Source of the DNA: RUG12461 sp045661345
Lineage (GTDB): Bacteria; Bacillota; Clostridia; Lachnospirales; Lachnospiraceae
Direction: 5' to 3'
Length of the DNA stretch: 64,000 nucleotides
Assembly (NCBI GenBank): GCA_045661345.1
Contig: JAZRFM010000032.1
Location: 22,408-86,407, forward strand
The first letter of the stretch is position 1. Every line of letters starts with the position of its first letter. The position numbers and the translations under genes are program-made. Positions 1 through 8,298 of this stretch are shown here, one piece after another. The notes beneath the pieces are model-generated. The model had not been told where the DNA came from and did no database searches. It worked only from the letters and a program-made list of their open reading frames with translations.

Positions 1-333
1 CTTTATCCGGATGCGGTGGCGGGGGTGCTGGCGCTTTGTCCGGCACTGAATTACTCCAATACCGCCATGAACCAGCTGGAAAAGATCAAGGACATTCCGA
101 TCTGGTTCGCGCAGGCGGAGCACGACAACACAATCCCCGTTGAAAACAGCCGCAACGCAGTGAAGAGGCTGGAGGATCTGGGGGCAAAGGAAGTAAAGTT
201 TACGGAATACTCTGACGCTGAAATGGATGCTGCCGGGGCGGATGCGGCGCCGGACTCCACCTACAGCTATCATCATGTGGAGCTGGCCGTTATGGAGGAT
301 GAGGATTATCTGGACTGGCTTTATGAACAATAA
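1..333 (+). CDS. Alpha/beta hydrolase, C-terminal part (cut by window edge)
   Basis: The reading frame is open to the left edge, so only the C-terminal ~110 residues of a longer protein are visible. The fragment resembles the end of a prolyl-oligopeptidase or phospholipase/carboxylesterase-like alpha/beta hydrolase. AEHDNTIPVENS fits the strand and loop carrying the catalytic Asp, and the YHHVE segment near the end would supply the catalytic His. The nucleophile serine lies outside the window. It ends 15 bases before a second esterase gene and probably shares its transcript. The family call is an inference from two short motifs; the substrate is unknown. Confidence 0.7.
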   Translation, partial: LYPDAVAGVLALCPALNYSNTAMNQLEKIKDIPIWFAQAEHDNTIPVENSRNAVKRLEDLGAKEVKFTEYSDAEMDAAGADAAPDSTYSYHHVELAVMEDEDYLDWLYEQ

Positions 334-348
334 ACAGGGAGAGGAACA

Positions 349-1119
349 ATGGCGTTAATACAGGTTAATTACATGTCGCAGGCTTTGTTCAGGATCGTTC
401 CGGTGAATGTGATTCTGCCGGTGGATCATTTTGATGGAGACGCAAATTGCTATCTGAACCATAAAGAGCAGACGTACAAAACCCTTTATTTGCTGCACGG
501 TCTGCTGGGGAATTACACGGATTGGGTGAGCCAGACCCGTATTCTGAAGTGGGCCGAGGAAAAGAATCTGGCAGTTGTCATGCCCTCGGGGGATAATGCA
601 TTTTACTTTCGTTCCAGAACCCCATGGAATGATTACGGGACATTTATCGGAGAAGAGCTTGTGGAAATGACAAGGCGCATGTTCCCGCTTTCCCGAAAGA
701 GGGAGGATACGTTTATCGCAGGTCTTTCCATGGGAGGCTTCGGTGCGCTTCGGAACGGCATTGTCTACTCCGGAACCTTTAGCCGGGTGGTGGGGTTGTC
801 CTCCGCCCTGCATATTTTTGAGGATACCTCAGAGGAAACAGACATCGGACTCTTTGATGATCCGGAAGCGGAGGCCGCGACCGATAAGAACCCCTGGGTG
901 GCTGTGGAGGAAATGCTTTCCGGGAAGCGCAGTGTTCCGAAGTTTTACATGGCCTGCGGCACGGAGGATGATCTGCTGCCGGTAAATATCAGGTTTCGTG
1001 ATTTTTTGAGGGACAAGGGTCTGGATGTGACCTGGGATGAGGAGCGGGCCGGTCATGACTGGGATTTCTGGGACAGTCAGATCAGAAAGGTCCTGGACTG
1101 GCTTTATGAGACGGAGTGA
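349..1119 (+). CDS. Esterase D/tributyrin-esterase family hydrolase
   Basis: A 256-residue cytoplasmic serine hydrolase of the esterase D (putative esterase, EstA acetyl-esterase) family. The nucleophile elbow GLSMGG places the catalytic Ser at residue 127. CGTEDDLL carries the likely Asp and GHDWDFW the likely His. The N-terminal LYLLHGLLGNYTDW supplies the oxyanion-hole strand. Length is normal for the family. The ATG follows a GGGAGAGGAA ribosome site and lies directly after another alpha/beta hydrolase, so the two look co-transcribed. Members cleave short acyl esters, including acetylated sugars; the true substrate cannot be read from the sequence. Confidence 0.9.
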   Translation: MALIQVNYMSQALFRIVPVNVILPVDHFDGDANCYLNHKEQTYKTLYLLHGLLGNYTDWVSQTRILKWAEEKNLAVVMPSGDNAFYFRSRTPWNDYGTFIGEELVEMTRRMFPLSRKREDTFIAGLSMGGFGALRNGIVYSGTFSRVVGLSSALHIFEDTSEETDIGLFDDPEAEAATDKNPWVAVEEMLSGKRSVPKFYMACGTEDDLLPVNIRFRDFLRDKGLDVTWDEERAGHDWDFWDSQIRKVLDWLYETE

Positions 1120-1176
1120 ATAACCTGTAATCATCAGCTGTCGTGGCAGAAGGAGCGTGATAGGGAGGAGGATAGT

Positions 1177-1815
1177 ATGACAGAGAACATTGAGGTATTC
1201 CTGCAAAACAGCATACGGATCCGTACCGAAGCGGGGGTGGTATACGTTGATCCGCTGGAGATGAAGGAGGAGCCGAAGGATGCGGATTTCATCCTGATCA
1301 CACATGATCATTATGACCATTTCTCTCCTGAGGACATAGGGAAAGTTGCAAAATCCGATACCATCCTGGTGGTGCCGGAGAAGATGACGGGCAAAGCCCG
1401 GGAAGCAGCCGCCTTTGTGGGAAAAACCGAGACGGTAAAACCCGGTGAGAAGTATGAGATTTCCGGGCTTTCATTTGAAACGGTTCCGGCCTATAACCTC
1501 CTGAAGCCGTTTCATCCGAAAGGAGCAGGCTGGGTGGGATACATCCTGATCACAGAGGGAAAACGGATTTACATCGCGGGAGATACGGATGCGACCAAAG
1601 AGGCCGAGGCGGTACAATGCGATGTGGCGCTTGTGCCGATCGGCGGAACTTTCACGATGGACGCGAAGAAAGCAGCGGAGTTTGTAAACCGGATACGCCC
1701 GGCCGTTGCGATTCCGGTTCATTACGGGAAGATCGTGGGAAAACCCGGCGACGGAGATGTCTTTGCGGAGTATGTCAAGGATCCGGTCCGGGTGGAGTTC
1801 AAAATTGAGTTTTAG
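1177..1815 (+). CDS. Metallo-beta-lactamase-fold hydrolase (UPF0173-like)
   Basis: A 212-residue MBL-fold metal-dependent hydrolase. The zinc motif HDHYDH lies near residue 48, the conserved AGDTDAT strand supplies the next metal Asp, and PVHYGKIVG near the C-terminus supplies the last histidine. It resembles the UPF0173/YtkL group with no lid insertions and no signal peptide, so it should act in the cytoplasm. A good ribosome site (GGGAGGAGGATAGT) precedes the ATG. It is the last gene of the leftmost cluster and is followed by an intrinsic terminator. Family assignment is firm, substrate unknown. Confidence 0.85.
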   Translation: MTENIEVFLQNSIRIRTEAGVVYVDPLEMKEEPKDADFILITHDHYDHFSPEDIGKVAKSDTILVVPEKMTGKAREAAAFVGKTETVKPGEKYEISGLSFETVPAYNLLKPFHPKGAGWVGYILITEGKRIYIAGDTDATKEAEAVQCDVALVPIGGTFTMDAKKAAEFVNRIRPAVAIPVHYGKIVGKPGDGDVFAEYVKDPVRVEFKIEF

Positions 1816-1867
1816 GAGAAGAATCAGAAGGGCTCATCGCATGCCTCCCGGTGGTGTCTGATTTTTG

Positions 1868-1912
1868 GGCGCAGTTTTCGGGCAAGAAATTGCCGAAGCT
1901 GCGCCTTTTTGT
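1868..1912 (+). terminator. Rho-independent terminator after the MBL-fold gene
   Basis: A long stem of GGCGCAG continued by near-complementary bases, a GAAA-type loop, then CTGCGCC followed by TTTTTG. It closes the esterase/MBL cluster before the PucR promoter. Confidence 0.85.
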
Positions 1913-1985
1913 TTGCAGGAACGCCGATGGGGTACTTTACAGTGTATCCCGGGAAAGGGTGACCACAACATCATGTATTTTGCTC

Positions 1986-2014
1986 TTGCACGGGGTTGGC
2001 AAATTGATTAAAAT
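1986..2014 (+). promoter_or_regulatory. Sigma-A-type promoter for the regulator/topoisomerase IV genes
   Basis: TTGCAC (1986-1991), a 17-base spacer and TAAAAT (2009-2014). Transcription would start near 2021, leaving a ~64-base leader that contains the hairpin at 2040-2067. Confidence 0.6.
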
Positions 2015-2039
2015 AAATCTGTATGAGTAATTGTCAGGG

Positions 2040-2067
2040 GTCATATGCCGTATGCGGCAAAGTGTCC
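2040..2067 (+). repeat. Leader hairpin related to part of the 136-bp palindrome
   Basis: A 28-base block containing ATGCCGTATGCGGCA, which folds into a short hairpin. It matches 40948-40975 at 22 of 28 positions with no gaps. It lies in the untranslated leader just ahead of the ribosome site of the PucR-type regulator. Confidence 0.5.
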
Positions 2068-2084
2068 GCTCGAGAGGAAAAAGC

Positions 2085-3176
2085 ATGCTTTCAAATCAAA
2101 AACTGCAGACAGCACTCAACGAGATCCGGGAGGTCAGCCGGATCGATTTCATGCTTTATGAAGTGAAGGGGAAGCTCGCGGCTTATACGGGAGAGCTCCC
2201 GGCGGATGAGGAGGCGCTGACCGGAGAGGTTCTGACGTTTGCACAGTCCATGGCGGAGATCCAGATGCTGAACGGCTATCACTTTTTCAAGGTGATCGTC
2301 GAGGAGACGACGGAGTATATTCTGCTCGTGCCGAGTACGCAGGAGGAGTCCTACATGGTGGGACGGCTTGCCCTTTTGCAGATCCGCAGAATCGTGGAGT
2401 CTTACCGGGATCAGCTGGATCGCAACAGTTTTATACAGAATATTCTGCTGGGTAATCTGCTGGTCGTGGATATTTATAACAAGGCGGAGCGGCTGAAGAT
2501 CAAGGAGTCGGAATGGGTCGTCTTTGTGATCGAGACCCGGGAGCATAAGGATGCGACGCTGATGGAGCTGGTAAAGTCCATCGTGGAGCCGCGGACAAAG
2601 GATTTTGTAACCGAGCTGGACGAAAAAAGCGTGATTCTCGTCAAGGATGTGAGACACATGAAATCCGAGGAGGAGCTTGAGGAACAGGCGCGCATGCTGG
2701 TGGATACGATCCACGCGGAGGCCATGGTAAAGGTAAGGATCGGCTTTGGCAACCGTGCCCTCAGACTTTCCGATATCCCGCGTTCCTATCAGGAGGCGGT
2801 GATGTCGCTGCAGGTGGGAGCGGTGTTTTACGGACAGAGGGATATTGTCAGCTACCAGAAGCTGGGGATCGGACGGCTGATCTATCAGCTGCCCCAGTCT
2901 CTCTGCGAGATGTTTATCCGGGAAGTCTTTTCCGGACGGGAGCTGGATATTGATGAGGAGACACTGCAGACCGTAGACCGTTTTTTTGAAAATGATCTGA
3001 ATATCTCGGAGACCGCGCGCCAGCTTTATATTCACAGAAATACACTGGTTTACAGGCTGGAGCGTTTTGAAAAGATCGTCGGACTGGATGTGCGCAAGTT
3101 TGAGGATGCCATGACCTTTAAACTGGCGGTGATGGTGCTGGCGCATATGCAGAGCATGGAATCTGCGGCAGAATAA
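2085..3176 (+). CDS. PucR/CdaR-type transcriptional regulator
   Basis: A ~363-residue protein ending in the PucR C-terminal helix-turn-helix (HTH_30): ISETARQLYIHRNTLVYRLE followed by a KFEDAMTFKLAVMV helix. The ~300 residues before it match the general layout of CdaR/PucR regulators, with an N-terminal sensing region and a GGDEF-like middle fold, though no ligand-binding signature is readable. The start is placed at the ATG at 2085 because GAGAGGA lies 5 bases upstream; the frame stays open further upstream but runs through a hairpin. Family members respond to purines, sugar diacids or amino acids. It ends 10 bases before parE and is probably co-transcribed with the topoisomerase genes, so the regulated target is unclear. 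Confidence 0.85.
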   Translation: MLSNQKLQTALNEIREVSRIDFMLYEVKGKLAAYTGELPADEEALTGEVLTFAQSMAEIQMLNGYHFFKVIVEETTEYILLVPSTQEESYMVGRLALLQIRRIVESYRDQLDRNSFIQNILLGNLLVVDIYNKAERLKIKESEWVVFVIETREHKDATLMELVKSIVEPRTKDFVTELDEKSVILVKDVRHMKSEEELEEQARMLVDTIHAEAMVKVRIGFGNRALRLSDIPRSYQEAVMSLQVGAVFYGQRDIVSYQKLGIGRLIYQLPQSLCEMFIREVFSGRELDIDEETLQTVDRFFENDLNISETARQLYIHRNTLVYRLERFEKIVGLDVRKFEDAMTFKLAVMVLAHMQSMESAAE

Positions 3177-3186
3177 GGAGAAGAGC

Positions 3187-5112
3187 ATGGGAAACAGTAA
3201 AGCGGAATACGGCGCTGACAGTATTGCGGTACTGGAGGGGCTGGAGGCCGTCCGGAAACGTCCGGGAATGTATATCGGAAGTACTTCCAGAAAGGGACTG
3301 AATCACCTGATCTATGAGATCGTGGACAACTCCGTCGATGAACATCTGGCGGGGTTTTGCAATACGATCCATGTGACATTGGAGGCGGACGGGTCGTGCA
3401 CGGTAGAGGACGACGGCCGCGGGATTCCCGTCGGTATGCATCAGAAGGGGGTTTCGGCTGCCCGGATCGTTTTTTCCACGCTGCATGCGGGAGGAAAATT
3501 TGACAACCAGGCTTACAAGACCAGCGGCGGACTCCATGGCGTCGGTTCCTCCGTCGTGAACGCGCTTTCCACCTATATGGATGTGGAGATCAGCCGGGAG
3601 GGCATGATCCATCATGACCGGTATGAGCGGGGCGTCCCCACCGTCAGGCTCGAGAAGGGACTCCTTCCCGTGATCGGCAAGACGAGGAAAACCGGCACCA
3701 GGATTAACTTTCTGCCGGATCCGGAGATCTTTGAGAAGACTCGGTTCAAAGAGGATGAGGTGAAAAGCCGTCTCCACGAGACCGCCTATCTGAATCCCGC
3801 CCTGACGATCTATTACAATGACCTGCGGGGGGAGGAACCGGAGCATGAAGTGTTTCACGAGCCCGACGGCATCGCCGGCTTCGTCAGGGAGCTGAACAAA
3901 AGCTCCGAACCCATCACCGATGTGATTTCTTTTTCCGGAGAGAGCGAAGGCATCACGGTGGACGTGGCCTTTCAATACATCAATGAATTTCAGGAAAATG
4001 TCCTGGGCTTTTGCAATACGATCTACAATGCGGAGGGCGGCGCGCATATCACCGGGTTCAAAACCACCTTCACCACCGTCATCAATCAATATGCGAGAGA
4101 GCTTGGGATTCTGAAGGAAAAGGATGCGAATTTCACCGGCACGGATGTCCGTAACGGCCTGACTGCCGTGGTTTCCATCAAGCATCCTGACCCGCGCTTC
4201 GAGGGACAGACCAAGACGAAGCTGGACAATCAGGATGCCGGCCGGGCCACCGGCAAGATCACCAACGACGAGATCGTGCTGTATTTTGACCGCAATCTGG
4301 AAACCCTGAAGGCCGTAATCGGCTGCGCGGAGAAGGCGGCGAAGATCCGTAAGACTGAGGAGAAGAACAAATCCAACCTCCTGCAGAAACAGAAATTTTC
4401 TTTCGATTCCAATGGAAAACTCGCCAACTGTGAATCCCGGGAAGCCGCAAAATGCGAGATCTTTATTGTGGAGGGAGACTCCGCCGGAGGCTCCGCCAAG
4501 ATGGCGCGCAACCGGATGTTTCAGGCCATCATGCCCATCCGCGGCAAGATTCTGAACGTGGAAAAAGCAAGTATCGACAAGGTGCTTGCAAACGCCGAGA
4601 TCAAGACCATGATCAACGCCTTCGGATGCGGGTTTTCGGAGGGCTACGGAAATGACTTTGACATCACAAAGCTGCGCTATGACAAGATCGTGATCATGGC
4701 GGATGCGGACGTGGACGGGGCGCATATCAGCACCCTGCTCATGACGCTCTTTTACCGGTTCATGCCGGAGCTGATCTTTGAGGGTCATGTCTACATCGCC
4801 ATGCCGCCGCTCTACAAGGCGATCCCGGCCAAGGGCCGGGAAGAATACCTGTATGACGATGTGGCGCTGGAAAAATACCGGAAGAAGCACACCGGAAGCT
4901 TCACGCTGCAGCGGTATAAAGGATTGGGAGAGATGGATCCGGAGCAGCTGTGGGAGACCACCCTCAATCCGGAGACGAGGTATCTGAAGAAGGTGGAGAT
5001 CGAAGACGCCCGCATGGCGTCGGATGTGACGGCAATGCTGATGGGGACGGATGTGCCGCCTCGCAAGGCCTTCATCTACGAACATGCCAACGACGCGGAG
5101 CTGGACGTATAA
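3187..5112 (+). CDS. parE: DNA topoisomerase IV subunit B (type IIA, ATPase subunit)
   Basis: A 641-residue type IIA topoisomerase ATPase subunit. In order: GHKL ATPase domain (IYEIVDNSVDEHLAG, then DDGRGIPVG, then GGLHGVGSSVVNALS), transducer domain, and TOPRIM domain with EGDSAGGSA and metal-binding DADVDGAHI. RYKGLGEMDPEQLWETT near the end is the conserved C-terminal segment. Together with the next gene it forms the A2B2 enzyme that decatenates or relaxes DNA. I call it ParE rather than GyrB because the partner lacks a GyrA box. Its last codons form the first unit of a three-copy ~30-bp tandem repeat; the frame after the UAA stays open for 19 more codons. Confidence 0.9.
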   Translation: MGNSKAEYGADSIAVLEGLEAVRKRPGMYIGSTSRKGLNHLIYEIVDNSVDEHLAGFCNTIHVTLEADGSCTVEDDGRGIPVGMHQKGVSAARIVFSTLHAGGKFDNQAYKTSGGLHGVGSSVVNALSTYMDVEISREGMIHHDRYERGVPTVRLEKGLLPVIGKTRKTGTRINFLPDPEIFEKTRFKEDEVKSRLHETAYLNPALTIYYNDLRGEEPEHEVFHEPDGIAGFVRELNKSSEPITDVISFSGESEGITVDVAFQYINEFQENVLGFCNTIYNAEGGAHITGFKTTFTTVINQYARELGILKEKDANFTGTDVRNGLTAVVSIKHPDPRFEGQTKTKLDNQDAGRATGKITNDEIVLYFDRNLETLKAVIGCAEKAAKIRKTEEKNKSNLLQKQKFSFDSNGKLANCESREAAKCEIFIVEGDSAGGSAKMARNRMFQAIMPIRGKILNVEKASIDKVLANAEIKTMINAFGCGFSEGYGNDFDITKLRYDKIVIMADADVDGAHISTLLMTLFYRFMPELIFEGHVYIAMPPLYKAIPAKGREEYLYDDVALEKYRKKHTGSFTLQRYKGLGEMDPEQLWETTLNPETRYLKKVEIEDARMASDVTAMLMGTDVPPRKAFIYEHANDAELDV

Positions 5113-5176
5113 CAGGCCAATGACGCGGAGCCGGATGAAAAACAATGCCAGCGGGCAGAGTCGAACGTATAAACAG
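5086..5176 (+). repeat. Three-copy ~30-bp imperfect tandem repeat over the parE stop
   Basis: Units at 5086-5115, 5116-5145 and 5147-5176, each beginning GCCA and containing a GACGCGGAG-like core; units 1 and 3 both end in CGTATAA-ACAG. Unit 1 encodes the parE C-terminus (NDAELDV, stop). Unit 2 continues in frame after the stop (QANDAEPDE), and a second in-frame UAA lies in unit 3. Confidence 0.8.
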
Positions 5177-5187
5177 GGGAAGAGAGA

Positions 5188-7431
5188 ATGGCAGCAGACA
5201 CAGAGGAACGGCTGATCCGGACCGAGTATTCCGAGATCATGCAGAAATCTTATATTGATTATGCGATGAGCGTGATCATCGCCCGGGCGCTTCCGGATAT
5301 CCGGGACGGGCTGAAGCCCGTGCAGAGACGGACGCTGTACGATATGTATGAGCTCGGGATCCGGTATGACAAGCCCTACCGCAAAAGCGCGCGTATCGTC
5401 GGGGATACCATGGGTAAGTACCACCCCCACGGAGACAGCTCCATCTATGAATCTCTGGTGGTGATGAGCCAGGACTTCAAGAAGGGACTGCCCCTTGTGG
5501 ACGGACACGGCAACTTCGGATCCATCGAAGGAGACGGCGCCGCAGCCATGCGTTATACGGAGGCACGTCTGCAGAAGATCACGCAGGAAGCGTATCTCGC
5601 GGATCTGGACAAGGATGTGGTGGACTTTGTCCCGAACTTTGATGAGACGGAAAAGGAGCCGGTGGTGCTGCCGGTGCGGGTGCCGAACATCCTGATCAAT
5701 GGTGCGGAGGGAATTGCGGTCGGTATGGCGACGAGTATTCCGCCCCACAATTTCGGCGAGGTCATTGACGGCGTGATCGCTTATATGAAGAATCCATTTC
5801 TTTCGCTGGATGAGCTCATGACGATCATCCAGGGACCTGATTTCCCGACGGGGGGGATCGTAACGAACCAGTCGGAGCTGCGGGAGATTTATGAGACCGG
5901 CAGCGGCAAGATCAAGGTGCGCGGGAAGGTGGAGGTGGAGCACGCCAAGGGCGGCAAGACAAATCTCGTGGTCAGCGAGATCCCGTATACCATGATCGGC
6001 GCAGGGATCGGAAAGTTTCTGAACGACGTGTTTGCCCTGGTGGAAAATAAAAAAACCAACGACATTGCGGATATCAGCAACCAGTCCTCCAAGGAAGGAA
6101 TCCGCATCGTGATCGAGCTGAAGAAGGGCGCGGATGTTGAAAACCTGAAAAACATGCTCTACAAAAAGACGAAGCTGGAGGACACCTTCGGCGTCAACAT
6201 GCTGACCGTGGCAAACGGAAAGCCGGAGACGCTGGGGCTCATCCCGATCATCCAGCATCATGTCAGCTTTCAGTATGAGCTTGCGACCAGAAAATACAAA
6301 ACGCTCCTTGCCAAAGAGCTTGACAGGAAGGAGATCCAGGAGGGACTGATCCGTGCCTGCGACTGCATAGATCTGATCATCGAGGTGCTCCGCGGCAGCA
6401 AGGATGTTGCCATGGCGAAAGGATGCCTCACGGAGGGCATTACGGAGGGGATCCGCTTCAAGACGAAGGAATCCGAAAAAGACGCATCGCTCCTTCATTT
6501 TACGGAGAAACAGGCGGATGCCATCCTTGCCATGCGGCTGTCAAAGCTGGTGGGACTGGAGATCACGGCGCTGCAAAAGGAGCATCAGGAAACCCTGGCA
6601 CATATCGCGGAGTATGAGGACATTCTGACAAACCGCAGTACGATGGCGCGAGTAATCATCAGGGATCTGAAGGCACTGCGGACCGAATATGCGTCAGACC
6701 GCCGCACGGAGCTGACCGATGCCGAAGAGGCGGTATTTGAAGAAAAGAAGATCGAGGAACGGAATGTCTACTTCCTGATGGACCGGTTCGGCTATGCGAG
6801 GACCATCGACGAGAGTACCTACGAACGCAACAGGGAAACGGTGGATTCCGAAAACAGGGTGGCCTTTCTCTGCAAGAATACGGACAAGATCTGTATCTTT
6901 ACGGATACCGGACAGATGCATACGGTAAAGGTACTGGATCTGCCCATGACAAAGCTGCGTGACAAAGGAACACCCATTGACAATGTCAGCAACTTTGACA
7001 GCAGGACGGAGCGGTGCCTGTACCTGAGCGATATGTCATCGATCCGGACGAAGCGGCTGATCTTTGCGACCACACTTTCCATGCTGAAGGTGGTGGACGG
7101 CATGGAATTTGACGTGACAAGACGCACAATGGGGGCGACAAAACTGCTGGATCATGATATGCTTCTTTTTGTAGGAGAACAAAAAGAAAATCAAACGATG
7201 GTCATGCAGACCGCTGCGGATTATTTCCTGCGGATTGACACGGCGACGATTCCGGAAAAGAAAAAAGGTGCCGTGGGCGTACGCGGGATGAGGCTTCAGA
7301 AAAATGATACGCTCTCGGCGGTGACGCTTCTGCATGAGGGAGAAGAAGCGGAAGTCACCGTAAAAGGAAAGCCGGTCTCCCTGCAGCGGCTGCACATCGG
7401 AAATCGTGATACCAAGGGTGTGAAGCGATGA
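5188..7431 (+). CDS. parC: DNA topoisomerase IV subunit A (type IIA, cleavage subunit)
   Basis: A 747-residue breakage-reunion subunit. The active-site tyrosine is Tyr123 in GDGAAAMRYTEARL. The quinolone-resistance region reads HPHGDSSIYE with Ser84 and Glu88, the usual susceptible-type residues. The C-terminal beta-pinwheel is present but has no QRRGGKG-like GyrA box, which argues for ParC rather than GyrA; the length also fits ParC. It lies 75 bases after parE, with part of that gap filled by the parE tail repeat, and has a good AGGGGAAGAGAG ribosome site. Its stop overlaps the ATG of the next gene (ATGA). Confidence 0.9.
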   Translation: MAADTEERLIRTEYSEIMQKSYIDYAMSVIIARALPDIRDGLKPVQRRTLYDMYELGIRYDKPYRKSARIVGDTMGKYHPHGDSSIYESLVVMSQDFKKGLPLVDGHGNFGSIEGDGAAAMRYTEARLQKITQEAYLADLDKDVVDFVPNFDETEKEPVVLPVRVPNILINGAEGIAVGMATSIPPHNFGEVIDGVIAYMKNPFLSLDELMTIIQGPDFPTGGIVTNQSELREIYETGSGKIKVRGKVEVEHAKGGKTNLVVSEIPYTMIGAGIGKFLNDVFALVENKKTNDIADISNQSSKEGIRIVIELKKGADVENLKNMLYKKTKLEDTFGVNMLTVANGKPETLGLIPIIQHHVSFQYELATRKYKTLLAKELDRKEIQEGLIRACDCIDLIIEVLRGSKDVAMAKGCLTEGITEGIRFKTKESEKDASLLHFTEKQADAILAMRLSKLVGLEITALQKEHQETLAHIAEYEDILTNRSTMARVIIRDLKALRTEYASDRRTELTDAEEAVFEEKKIEERNVYFLMDRFGYARTIDESTYERNRETVDSENRVAFLCKNTDKICIFTDTGQMHTVKVLDLPMTKLRDKGTPIDNVSNFDSRTERCLYLSDMSSIRTKRLIFATTLSMLKVVDGMEFDVTRRTMGATKLLDHDMLLFVGEQKENQTMVMQTAADYFLRIDTATIPEKKKGAVGVRGMRLQKNDTLSAVTLLHEGEEAEVTVKGKPVSLQRLHIGNRDTKGVKR

Positions 7432-8264
7432 AACGTCCTTCCAAACCGAAACTATTCGAGAACAGCAAGATTACGGCGATCAAGCATGTCTTCGGGACCT
7501 CGATTCTCTCGTTCCTGAAGGCCTGTTATCCGATTCTGGTTTATGTAGGGATCAAGCTGCTGGTGCTTTTCATTTTGAATCTGATCCCCTTTCCGATTCC
7601 GGAGGTGGTGAAGGAAGCCATCGGATCCATGGCGGCGCTGATCTATCTGATTCCCGTTCTTCGGATGGATATCCTGGCTCATTCCAAGGTGACATTTTAC
7701 CGTCCCAGGGAAAAACAGGAAAAAAAGGAGATGCTGTTCCGCTGGCTATATGCGGCACTCACCATCACCATGATCTCCGTGGCGGTGAACAACATCCTGG
7801 GATATACCGCCTTACGGGATCTTTCCTCTTCGTATGAAGAGGTCAAGGCTGCTTTTTTCGCAGGGTCGGTGCTGGTACAGGTGATCTGCCTGGGGTTTCT
7901 CATCCCCTACGCTGAGGAGATCCTGTTTCGCGGGATTATTTACGGGCGTGCCAAGGAAGCCTTCGGACCGCAGAAGGCGATTCTGATCTCCGCCCTGCTG
8001 TTTGGCGTCATACACTGGAACCTGCTGCAGTTTATCTTTGCGACGATCATGGGCGTGGTGCTTGCCTATTTCACGGAGAGGTATCGGTCCCTGGTTCCGG
8101 CGTATATAGGACATGCGGCAGCAAACATCATTGTGGTGCTGCATGCGGCCAGCGATAACTATTTCGGCCCCCGGCCGGTGCTGCATCTTGTGATCACCAT
8201 CATCGCCGTCATTGCGTCGGGGCTGTTGTTTCTGATCCAGTTTCGGGTCAGGAAACTGAGTTAG
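7428..8264 (+). CDS. CPBP-family intramembrane glutamic endopeptidase
   Basis: A 278-residue multi-pass membrane protein of the CPBP (CAAX protease/bacteriocin-processing, Abi) family. Motif 1 is EEILFRGIIYG, with the catalytic Glu pair and Arg; motif 2 is FGVIHW with the His; a later HAAANI segment gives motif 3. About six to seven hydrophobic segments are visible. It overlaps parC by four bases, so its translation is probably coupled to parC although no functional link is known. Family members cut prenylated or signal-type substrates in the membrane, and some confer self-immunity to bacteriocins; the substrate here is unknown. Confidence 0.88.
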   Translation: MKRPSKPKLFENSKITAIKHVFGTSILSFLKACYPILVYVGIKLLVLFILNLIPFPIPEVVKEAIGSMAALIYLIPVLRMDILAHSKVTFYRPREKQEKKEMLFRWLYAALTITMISVAVNNILGYTALRDLSSSYEEVKAAFFAGSVLVQVICLGFLIPYAEEILFRGIIYGRAKEAFGPQKAILISALLFGVIHWNLLQFIFATIMGVVLAYFTERYRSLVPAYIGHAAANIIVVLHAASDNYFGPRPVLHLVITIIAVIASGLLFLIQFRVRKLS

Positions 8265-8298
8265 TTCATTTTGATTTTTAAGGAAACGAGGTAGGAAC

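Noticed and set aside
2031..2084. Upstream start for the PucR-type regulator at 2031
   Set aside because: The extension runs through a hairpin and lacks a ribosome site; ATG 2085 has GAGAGGA at the right distance.
3118..6498. 1126-codon open frame on the minus strand across parE and parC
   Set aside because: Both sense genes are full-length and well conserved. The antisense frame stays open because this genome rarely uses TTA, CTA and TCA codons, whose complements are stops. Its product is His/Leu/Arg-rich with no domain.
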